A DNA stretch of 26,392 nt from Aquincolibacterium sp041674705 (GTDB lineage Bacteria; Omnitrophota; Omnitrophia; Omnitrophales; Aquincolibacteriaceae), in assembly GCA_041674705.1 (NCBI GenBank), contig JBAYVF010000025.1:1-26392 (forward strand), given 5' to 3'. Below, in pieces: positions 6,519 through 15,200 of the stretch. Every line of letters starts with the position of its first letter. Position 1 is the first letter of the stretch. The translations under genes were made by a program, and so were the position numbers. The notes under the pieces were generated by a model that was not told the DNA's origin, ran no database searches, and was given only the letters and a program-made list of their open reading frames with translations.

Positions 6519-6563
6519 GATTTTTCCCCGTATGAAGGGTTACTGTTGGAGAAGATTTCGGGA

Positions 6564-7031
6564 TCAACCCTTTTTGATCTTCAGGATCGGCTGGTCGTAT
6601 TCCACGGTCTGGCCATTCTGCACAAGGATCTCGATCACCGTCCCGGCCAGTTCGGATTTGATCTCATTCATGAGCTTCATGGCTTCAACGATACAAAGCA
6701 CATCCCCGTCTTTGACCACTTTCCCGACGCTGACATAAGCGGGCTGGTCCGGAGCCGGAGACGCGTAAAACGTTCCAACCATCGGAGAACGCACGATCGT
6801 CACGCCTTCCGCATCCGCGGGCTGCGCGGCCGCTGCGGGAGCCTGGCCCGCCGCTGGCGTCTGCATAACCGTTTGCGCCGGCATCATCATCTGAGGCGAA
6901 CTTTGCATCACGATCCCGCCGCCCGCCATTTTCCGGAGCTTGATCTTGGCGTTATCCTTCTCGATCTCGATCTCGCCGACATTATGCTCGGCCATCAATT
7001 CTAAAAGTTCTTTGATTTCCTTAATATTCAT
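6564..7031 (-). CDS. accB: Biotin carboxyl carrier protein of acetyl-CoA carboxylase
   Basis: 155-residue carrier whose biotinyl-lysine shuttles CO2 from biotin carboxylase to the carboxyltransferase. Layout: N-terminal helical/beta part (1-36, MNIKEIKELLELM), a Met/Ala/Pro/Gln-rich flexible linker (about 40-75), then the lipoyl/biotinyl domain (78-155) with RSPMVGTFYASPAPD and EAMKLMNEI, in which Lys119 is the attachment site. The start at 7031 is chosen over an in-frame ATG at 7079 because GAGGA lies 8 nt upstream and homologues begin with MNIKEI-type sequences. Immediately upstream of accC. Confidence 0.96.
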   Translation of the reverse strand: MNIKEIKELLELMAEHNVGEIEIEKDNAKIKLRKMAGGGIVMQSSPQMMMPAQTVMQTPAAGQAPAAAAQPADAEGVTIVRSPMVGTFYASPAPDQPAYVSVGKVVKDGDVLCIVEAMKLMNEIKSELAGTVIEILVQNGQTVEYDQPILKIKKG

Positions 7032-7052
7032 TTTCTTTTCCTCGTCAAATGA

Positions 7053-7118
7053 GCCCCGCTGCATTCTTGCCGAATGCAAGAAGCGGGGCGAATTTGATCC
7101 GCCGCGATTTGTGGCGGA
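7053..7118 (-). other. Two hairpins in the aroQ-accB gap
   Basis: The 89-nt gap holds an 8-bp stem (7053-7060/7082-7089) stacked with an inner 6-bp stem (7061-7066/7072-7077), and a separate 6-bp stem (7098-7103/7113-7118). Neither is followed by a T-run on the minus strand. They end about 20 nt before the accB start codon, so an effect on accB mRNA stability or translation is possible. Simple termination is unlikely. Confidence 0.45.
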
Positions 7119-7120
7119 CC

Positions 7121-7606
7121 TTATTTTTTTTCTTTTTTCACTGCTTTTTTAGAAGAAGGAGCGGAATTCATTTTGGAAACGTAGGCGACAAGACCCCGCA
7201 GACCCAGAAGATAACTGTTTTTACCAAACCCCGTCACCTGGGCAACGCATGCCGGAGCCGTCATGGAATGCTGTCTGAAATCCTCGCGCTTGTAGATATG
7301 GCTTAGATGAACCTCCACCGCCGGAAGACCGCAGGCGGCCAGGGCATCACGGATCGCAACGCTCGTGTGGGTGTAAGCCGCCGGATTGATCAGAACCCCG
7401 GAAAATTCCCTTCCCGCGCTACCGATACGGTCCACCATCTCGCCTTCGTGATTGCTCTGCAGGATCTCAAGCGTAACGCCAAGCGCCTGAGCTTCCTTCT
7501 TCAGCGCCTCATTAATCTGCTTCAGGGTAACCTTGCCATAGACCGAGACTTCCCGCTCTCCCAGGAGCTGCAAATTCGGGCCATGAACCACCAAGATCTT
7601 CTTCAT
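7121..7606 (-). CDS. aroQ: Type II 3-dehydroquinate dehydratase
   Basis: 161-residue shikimate-pathway enzyme that dehydrates 3-dehydroquinate to 3-dehydroshikimate; type II enzymes are dodecameric. All signature segments are present: HGPNLQLLGEREVSVYG (8-24) with catalytic Arg18 and Tyr23, QSNHEGEMVD (50-59), NPAAYTHTSVAIRDAL (74-89), EVHLS (98-102) with His100, and REDFRQHS (107-114). The final ~15 residues form a Lys/Ser tail beyond the usual end. GGAGG precedes the ATG. The aroQ-accB-accC neighbourhood is also known in Bacillus, where other genes intervene. Belongs to the operon starting with the DUF1844 gene. Confidence 0.96.
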   Translation of the reverse strand: MKKILVVHGPNLQLLGEREVSVYGKVTLKQINEALKKEAQALGVTLEILQSNHEGEMVDRIGSAGREFSGVLINPAAYTHTSVAIRDALAACGLPAVEVHLSHIYKREDFRQHSMTAPACVAQVTGFGKNSYLLGLRGLVAYVSKMNSAPSSKKAVKKEKK

Positions 7607-7634
7607 AAAGGACTACCTCCAACGTAATTCTAAA

Positions 7635-8615
7635 CTATTCCTTCGGGGATTGCATCACTTCCATTTCAGCAAGGCCCGGTTTTTTCAGACCTCCCCGGAA
7701 CGCATACCAGACCCCCGAACCAAGACTGAACGAGTAGATCACGACATCCATCAAAAGCGTCAGTGCCAACGCCCGTTCTGGGGAAAGGTAACGGCTGAAA
7801 AGATACAGCACGCTTGCTTCTCTGACGCCAAGCCCGCCGATCGAAGGTGCCATACTAACGATGGAAATAACGGGTATCAAGATAAAAAACTTCCAGAAAT
7901 TGATATCGGCGCCGATCGCCAGCGAAAGCCAGTAATTGACGGCGATAAAAACAGCCTGCCCCGCAAAAGAAAGTAGCACCGCCATCAGAACAGGCCCCTG
8001 ATGATGCCGGTACCCGTAGATCGCGTGATAAACTTCGGCGAGCTGCTTCTTCCATTTTTCGCTCGGGATCAGACGACCGAGCCCCTTGAAGAGCCTGGCA
8101 AAACTCCGGCTTGCAAAAAAAGCGACCGCGAAGACCAGCACCCCGCAGGCTCCATAGACCGCGAGATCAATGTAGGCGCTGTCGGCTTCCTTGCTAAAAC
8201 ACATAAGTCCGATCACCGCCATAATGATCAGCGCTACAAAACCGAGCAAACGATCGAGCAGGATCGAAGTCGCCGACTCGATCTTTTTTCCGGAATGCTT
8301 GTACGCGTAGAAAGCCTTGGCCACGTCCCCGCCCACCGAGGACGGCAACATCAAATTGTAAAAAAGCCCCACGAAACCGAGGTGATAACATTCCTTGAAG
8401 GTGAGATGAATGTCCTGGACCCTGAAAACCCATTGAAGGCGAACCGCAAGAATGGCAAGACCGACAAAATAACCGGCGATCGCGGCGGCAAACCAGCCCC
8501 ACACCACTTCGTGGCGCAAGATAGCCATGGATTCGTGAAGTTTGCCACGCATGAAATAGAGGATGAGACCGATCGCGGCAAAACTGATAACGAAACGAAG
8601 GATCTTGCTTCTCAT
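7635..8615 (-). CDS. YbhN/UPF0104-family integral membrane protein
   Basis: 326-residue polytopic inner-membrane protein of the lysylphosphatidylglycerol synthase transmembrane-region (YbhN/AglD/MprF N-terminal) superfamily, with about seven to eight predicted membrane segments. Recognisable family landmarks are NLMLPSSVGGDVAKA after the third helix, LDRLLGF, and PSIGGLGVREA in the C-terminal half. Members act as lipid flippases or in lipid and glycan transfer, or have unknown function; no catalytic aminoacyl-transferase domain is fused here. The ATG overlaps the stop of the upstream DUF1844 gene (ATGA), so translation is coupled. The specific substrate is not deducible. Confidence 0.87.
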   Translation of the reverse strand: MRSKILRFVISFAAIGLILYFMRGKLHESMAILRHEVVWGWFAAAIAGYFVGLAILAVRLQWVFRVQDIHLTFKECYHLGFVGLFYNLMLPSSVGGDVAKAFYAYKHSGKKIESATSILLDRLLGFVALIIMAVIGLMCFSKEADSAYIDLAVYGACGVLVFAVAFFASRSFARLFKGLGRLIPSEKWKKQLAEVYHAIYGYRHHQGPVLMAVLLSFAGQAVFIAVNYWLSLAIGADINFWKFFILIPVISIVSMAPSIGGLGVREASVLYLFSRYLSPERALALTLLMDVVIYSFSLGSGVWYAFRGGLKKPGLAEMEVMQSPKE

Positions 8616-8977
8616 ACGCTCTGGGAGAATTTGATTTGGAGCTGGGTGATCAGGGTTTCGAGTATTTTCTTTTCCTCGTCGCTTAAATTTCCCGAGGTCT
8701 TTTCCTTAAGCACGATCAAAAGATCGATCGCCTCCTTCGCGCCTTCGGGATTGAGGGTGGTCTCCTGGGTCATGGGATTGGGGATCTCTCCGAGGTTCAT
8801 GAGCACCTGATACCCGAGCGACTGGACAAGACTTAAAAAAGCCTTGGACGTTTCCGCGGGTTTGGCTTTGGAGGCCGGCAGGACCGAAGCTGCCTTCGCT
8901 TTGACACTTTCCGCCTGCTCCTTCCAGCTTTCGTCCACCTTCTTCTCGGTAAACCGTATGTCTTTATCCGGTTCCAT
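8612..8977 (-). CDS. DUF1844 family protein
   Basis: 121-residue soluble protein. The N-terminal ~40 residues are charged and Ala/Lys-rich, probably disordered. The C-terminal ~75 residues carry the DUF1844 pattern: FLSLVQSLGYQVLMNLGEIPNP, then NPEGAKEAIDLL, LKEKTSGNLSDEEKKILE and a closing amphipathic helix. The function of the family is unknown. The start at 8977 is preferred because GGGAG is 8 nt upstream; the in-frame ATG at 8992 has no usable site. First gene of the operon, downstream of the promoter and terminator at 9135-9021 and coupled by ATGA overlap to the YbhN-like gene. Confidence 0.85.
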   Translation of the reverse strand: MEPDKDIRFTEKKVDESWKEQAESVKAKAASVLPASKAKPAETSKAFLSLVQSLGYQVLMNLGEIPNPMTQETTLNPEGAKEAIDLLIVLKEKTSGNLSDEEKKILETLITQLQIKFSQSV

Positions 8978-9020
8978 AGGCCAGTCTCCCATCCTGAAAT
9001 TAAGCTATCACCTTCCATTG

Positions 9021-9070
9021 AAAAAAAAGAGGTTCGTGACCGAGTGGGGATCTGGTGGCCACGAACCTCT
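9021..9070 (-). terminator. Strong intrinsic terminator upstream of the DUF1844 operon
   Basis: A perfect 11-bp stem AGAGGTTCGTG/CACGAACCTCT (9028-9038 with 9060-9070) is followed on the minus strand by eight Ts (9028-9021). It is the best Rho-independent terminator in the window. It lies between the promoter at 9135-9108 and the DUF1844 start codon, so it must be passed for that promoter to serve the operon. Confidence 0.85.
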
Positions 9071-9101
9071 GCAGGTGAGTCGAGACCCGTAAGTCTCGCA
9101 T
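9021..9101 (-). ncRNA. Candidate ~80-nt small RNA or attenuated leader
   Basis: Predicted transcript from +1 at about 9101 to the U-tract at 9021. It would contain a 6-bp hairpin CGAGAC/GTCTCG (9081-9086/9093-9098), a short linker, and the terminator hairpin. It resembles none of SRP RNA, 6S RNA, tmRNA or the riboswitches I can recognise. It could be an independent sRNA, or the leader of the DUF1844-aroQ-acc operon controlled by read-through. A 33-codon frame also starts with ATG exactly at the predicted +1 and runs through the terminator (9101-9000); see findings. Confidence 0.5.
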
Positions 9102-9107
9102 GGACGT

Positions 9108-9135
9108 ATTATACTCCCGAGCCCGTCTCTGTCAA
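9108..9135 (-). promoter_or_regulatory. Consensus sigma70 promoter
   Basis: The minus strand reads TTGACA (9130-9135) and TATAAT (9108-9113) with a 16-nt spacer, a perfect match to both hexamers. It lies 73 nt beyond the giant gene's stop codon. Transcription would begin near 9101. Confidence 0.8.
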
Positions 9136-9208
9136 CGCCCCGCCCATCTTTTTCCAACCCTTGACTTTAGAGGTTGGATTTTCGTCGCACAAGATTAGGC
9201 GGAAAATT

Positions 9209-12200
9209 TTACGCAGCTGAGGCGACGGCTTTCTGGGCCTGAAACATATCGATGAGAAGTTTCATGGCAGGCAGATCGGCTGTCGCCTGGGCGTTGATGA
9301 AGCCGTTCTTCATCGGGAGTTCGCCGCCGTTATTGACCAGCTCCTTCATCCCTTCAGGCGTCAGGGCCGCAAGAGATCTCAGGACCACGATCTCCCCGTC
9401 CCCGCCCGTCGGGAGCAAGACCACGCCCCCCTTGTTTTTAATGTGCTCGTCAAGGATCCCTCTCATTTCAGGGGTCAGTAGCGTCAAATGCTCTTCCCGG
9501 ATACCGATCGCGGTATGGGGCGCGTTCATGGCCTTCAGGATCTGAGAGCGAAGCCCGGCGGAATCTTTCACAGGAGCCGCGCCGATCTTCGCCGCCAGCT
9601 CATCGTTTTCATCATTGGTGATCAGAATCATTTTGCCCGAAATACCTGAAAGCAGGATTTCCGCAAACCGCATCGCATCACGCCGACCTTCGAGGATCTG
9701 GAGCGCCATCGCCTGTTTCTGGATCGAATCAGGATCCAGTGCCACAGAGCGTGCCGCCGCCAGGATCGCCTGGATCAGCATGATCTGGCCGCGCAGCTGC
9801 GCCGCAAATTCCATGTCGAGCGCCTTAACCTCAAGTTCCGCCACCGCGTTTTCCATGGCTGCCGCCGTCGCCGCGTAGGCATTGATCTCCAAATGGACGG
9901 GGTCATTCCACAACTCCGGATGCTGGAAGTGATCGTTCTCGTGGACCAGACCTATCGCCGACCTGTAATAAGCCCGCGTCCGTTCTGTCGGCGTCATCGA
10001 CCCATCAAACTCCGCGCCATTCAGCACCGCCGCCTTTGTTTTCTCATCAAAGAGCGCGGTCTGACGCGCCAGTCGAGGATCCTTCGCCGGAGTACTTAGG
10101 GAAGCTGGTACTGTTACCGGAGCACCGTTCAAACGTTCCGCCAAACCCTCAACCATTCGCATCTCCGCCGGCATCGTCACCGCCGCAGCTTCCGTCGCCG
10201 GCACCACTTTCCGCAATTCCGATCGCGGTTCCTTAGGAGTTTCGGCCGCTTGCATCGCCTTCGCGATCGCTCCAGCGACACTCTTTTCAGCCAATTTTTC
10301 GGATAATCTCCCGAATTCTGCTCCGGCATCAGTCGCCATCGCAACTTCGGAAACCAACTTTGAATAACTGGTACCTTGCGCGATCGCGGCGACTGCTTTC
10401 TGTCTTTCAATTTCGGGACCGGATTTCTTCAAGCTGCCAAGTGCAGCTGCCGCAGCCGGGATCCCCATGATCTCTGCCTTACTGGCAGGCTGCCACAACC
10501 GGATCTTCGATTGCCAGGATGGCGGCATGTTACGCTGCACCCACGCATCATAACCTTGCAGCACCCTGCCATCATCGGCGATAAAACTGAAATCGCCGCT
10601 TATGAACCAATCATGGACCATGATCCGTCCCGCATTCAGCATCTGAAGGGAGGTATTATCGCCGGTCGAAAGATTCGGATATTTCTGAAGCATCCCGGTC
10701 CCACTCGGGGCCAACGACCCGGAACTCAGCAGCCATTCCCGGAAACTCTCTGGATTCTGTTGCGGCAAGAGGACCACGCGGATCCGTCCGTCACCATTGG
10801 AAGAGAGCCGGCTCGAGGCTCCTGCGGTGGCATCCAACACGTCAACCCCCATCATCTTCAGTTCTGTTTTCATCCATGCACGGGTCGCATCATCACACAT
10901 GACGCCCGGAACCGCGAAGACATCGACAAGATCCCCCTGCCCTTGCGCCGCTTGTCGGATCCCGCGCACGTATTCAAGGAACACGCCCGCATTCTGAAAA
11001 TAGGAAGTGGTCCAATGACGGCCGGCCGAAGCAGGAAGCTTCGAAGGGGAGATCCCCGCCCGCTTCAGCAATTGTTCCCGCTTTTGCTTAATCGAGCCCA
11101 CCGGTTCGCTCTGTTGCCGGGCCGCCTCCTCCTGGAGGGACGAATCAAAGAAAAGCAGGCCCTGGTCAAAATTAAGCGGCAGATACTGGACACTCCGGCC
11201 GTTCACCTCGCCTGACTGGAAATTCGGACCCGACTGCGAGAACTGCGGGATATAGACCTGGTTCGGCGTGCTGCGATACTTGAACTGCATCGAATCAACG
11301 ACCGTCAGGAGATTCTCTTGGGCTTGATCGAACACAAGCTCCTTGCGCGGCATCGCGGTCCGGATCAGAAGATCGAATTTCGAAAAATCTGTATCCTCGG
11401 CGATCACGAGCCGGCCACGCAGCGCAGCGATCATCTGCGGCGGAATCTGGTTCCGGTCGATCTCTTCGATCGCAATCTTGACCTCGATACCCGGATATTG
11501 CCGTTCCAATTCATTGGCTATAGTCACCGCGGAAGACAGATTTCCCCAACCCCGCGTGATGTGGGTCTCGATCACAACACGCTTGAACCCGTTCACAGGT
11601 GCTTTCAACTTCCAGAAATCGGAGACGACATTCTTGGCCGATGTCAGCAACGCGTCCGTTTTTGGCTGTGGCTCCGCGACTTTGGGCGCCACTTCCGGCC
11701 CGAAGACCTTGTCAAATTCCTCTTGGAATCTTTCTTCCGACATCCGAGGAACAACCACATCCAAACCCAGGACCTTCTGCGTCAGTATTTTTGGTTTGAC
11801 GATTTGATCAATAACAGCCTTAACTTGAGCCTGAACAGCCTTAACTTGAGCCTGTTCTACGGCAGGACGGGATTTTAATATCCGCAGAGCGGTCAGAAGA
11901 TCTTGAGAAAGCTCTTGGGCCCAACCACTTCCCATCTGCCGTCCTTTGATCGGATCTTTTTGGACATCTTCGATCATCTTTTTCCATCTTTCGTACATCG
12001 GGGTATCAACGCTCTTTTCACCCTTATCAGTAGATTTATGATAAGCCTCATCCAAAAGGACTCGTGCTAATTTAAAATCGCCCTGGGTCATTGCCGCACG
12101 AATATGGAACATGTACTCAAATGGCAGGCTAGAGGAGGCAAAATATTCCATGATGGGCATAAACCCGCTCGGGTCACCTTCTTCTGCCAATTGCCAAGGA

Positions 12201-15200
12201 TCTTTTAGTTGATCAGCCATTTTCCTGTAAAAGTTGGCTTTCTTTCCATACGTTTCCCCGCCCAAAACATCCCCCACCGTGCGATACCCATCAAGAAGCG
12301 CCTGCCGCTCGACCTCTGCATTCGCACTAGCTCCTGGGATTACCTTCATCATAAATGTCGACGCCGTGTATTCTGCAACTAAGTCTCGGAACATTTGCCA
12401 TTCGCCATCGGCACTCTTTTCACCGGGAACTCGATATCCCGCTATTTCCTTCCCTGGATAGAAATATCCCGCTATCTTCTTAGCCTTGTCGGTTCCCCAC
12501 AAAGCCTCTGTCTCCTTAGCCTGATCGATCTGGTGCTCCATAAGCTCGTGGATCATGAAAGCCTGTAAATAGTGGCGCGCCGCTTTTTCTTTATTCTTCA
12601 AATTAGGGTCGCGTTTGATGGCAGTTAAAGCTTCCAACATCCAGCCCGCCACAAACATTCTTCTATCGCGGACATAAGCATTCGTATCCGCCTTCGGATC
12701 AATTCCAAGCTTAAGTCCGCTAAGAGCTTCTATGTTGTTCCCCATATATTCGATGAACTGCGGAGACAGCTGGCCGCGGCAAGCCTCATTGTTCATGCAC
12801 TCACGCCATGAATTGATGATCTCGGGTTTCGCTTCTTTGAGCAGCTGGTATTCGCTTTCCAGAACACCGAAAAGCACATACATGCTTTGGCGCCAATTTT
12901 CCTGCTCTACAACATCATCCGCCAAACTACCATCCGCTTTAAGTGTTACGCCCAACAACTTCTCAATCTCGGCTTTATGCGCTCCGGACCACTTAGAAGG
13001 ATCCTCGCCATAACCAAAAACGCGCCCCATATTCTTAGCTGCGATCTGCGCTACCTGATCGAACTCCTCAGGCGTCGGCATCTCAATCTCGCCTTCACTT
13101 TCCAGAGTGCCATCCGGGTTAAGCTTTTCTCCTAGGGCCTTTTCGATCATCGCCTTTTGATCCACTGTCCACTTTGAAAGATCAGCAACAAATCCTAACT
13201 TTTTCGCGGTTTCATTTACAAGCTTGGCTGTTTTTTTCCTGCTGACTAGGCTGGCCCCATACTCCTTAAAATAAAGCGGCATCAGAGCAGGATCGATGTT
13301 TTTTAATATGCTCGGCAAGAAATCCCGCAAGGCATCATATTCTTTCCCTTCAAACCCTGTCACTTGCGCCATAACCCGTTCAAACAGATGCTGCCGGAGC
13401 AGACGGCGATCATATTTTTCGCCAACTGCAACGGTTTTTCCGATTAAGCTGCGATCTGTTGCGCTTGCGATAACATTTTCATAGACGGTAATGGTTTGCG
13501 GCTCTTTCATTAAACCCCCGCCGCGTTGTGTATAAATCCCAACAAAAACCTTCTTCTTGTTAAAATCGCTCTCCTTCACAGCGCCAATGCCCTGGATCTC
13601 AACTGTTTGATTCGAAGTATTAAAGAATACTTCATTCCCCATCTGCGATGGGTCATTAGAAGCAATAACACGTCCGACTGTCGGAGACTCTCGAAAGATC
13701 GCCAGATCGTCTTTTTCAAAAATCTCGACTTCCTTTTTGTTAACACGTCCAATACGAATAAACCGGCCGACTGTCCGCAAGAAACTGCCTCGCCGAAGTG
13801 AGTAGACTTCATCCTTCGAATCGGGACGTGCAAGGCTTTCTCCGACCCTGGCTTCGGTTTTGGAATCACGCAGATAGCGCGCAGTCTCTACATCCAGGAG
13901 AGCCTGGCGTGCTTTGAGCGCCTTTGCTAATTTTTCCTTAGCGGCACGATATTCAGGTCCGCTTCCTTTAACCGCCAAAGCCTCGGCCCGAAGTATCCGG
14001 ATAATGCGATCGCCCTTGCCGGCTTCGGTCCCAAGCCAACGTGCGCTGCGCCACATCACGGGAGTAAAGAGAGCCATCAACCAAGACTGAATTTTCCTTG
14101 AACGATCCCAGAGATTACCAATACCACCCCATCCTTGATCAAGCAATCCCACGGTCCATTCTCGGACGGATTTTTTGAAGATCAGAAGAGCGATAAACGA
14201 CGGCACAACGATTGCACCCATCGCAAGTCCCGAAGCCGCCACAATTCCTGCCTTGGCCATAGCAATAACTGGCGCTATCAATGCCGGTCCGAAAACAATG
14301 CCCGCGCCGATCACCGCTGTCGCAAGCGCGCCCATGCCGACCCATGTTTTAGCCAAAGAAAGTCCTCCGCCCATCAGAAGATTCTTCGCAAGCGTTCCAA
14401 GAGCAGCAAACCAATCTCGAATAGCACTTCGTTCTATTTTAAGACGAGCTAAAAGCTCTGCAATGAGTTTGGCTTTCGTGAGCCCCTCGATACCCAAACG
14501 GTTTTCACTATCCCCCATACTCTTTTTAGGATCATGCTGTTCCATGACATGCTCTTTGGCGAATTGAACCGCTCGATCCACGGTGACCTTGCGGGCATCG
14601 GCTTTTCCGCTCATTTGGGTCCATGAATCCACAAGAGCTCGTCTCCAAGCAAGTTCGGTATAGGATTGGCCGTTAGTCATCTTAAGGTCACCCGGCGTTT
14701 GGATAAGGCCAAGATCCATCGCTAACGCCACCATATCCTCCGGCATATCCGGCACAGTGGACGGATGACTCAACGCCGTCACAAGCCCTTGCAAATCAGA
14801 AAGCTTGACCTTCCCGAACCGTAGCGTCTTCCAACTCGAGATAATCTCATTGCCAACCTGACGAAGCATGGGAACGCCCTCTTTCACGCTATAGCGCAAC
14901 CCCATGAACTTGGAAAAGATCTGGCTCTTCCAAAAGCCACGGTCTAAGGCATAACTTGCGGCCTTCAGTCCGAACTTATTAAGGTCGCGGGATTCTTCTT
15001 GAGCCCGGTATTGACGGATCCGGCTACGCTCATACTCATCCAATTTAAGCCCAAAGACCGCCTGATAATCTTTCTCAACATCCGAATCCGTAATGTTTTC
15101 GCTAATCCATTGAGCCAGTTCGAGCCGCCAGTTTTCTTTTGCAAAAATAGTGCGCAGATCTACAAGCGTCAAATCATTCATTTTCCCATCAAAACGTTCC

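Noticed and set aside
9153..9178. 7-bp inverted repeat after the giant gene as its terminator
   Set aside because: On the minus strand it is followed by As, not Ts. Only the plus strand has a short T-run, and no plus-strand gene ends there.
10376..11215. 279-codon plus-strand open frame
   Set aside because: His/Arg/Pro-rich composition typical of antisense frames; it overlaps the GT-B-like region of the giant gene and shows no family pattern.
12533..12550. HELMEH as an HExxH or M16 HxxEH zinc site
   Set aside because: The spacing is HExxxH, one residue too long for zincins, and it is not HxxEH. It remains a curious acidic/His helix near EYTAS but is not called a peptidase.
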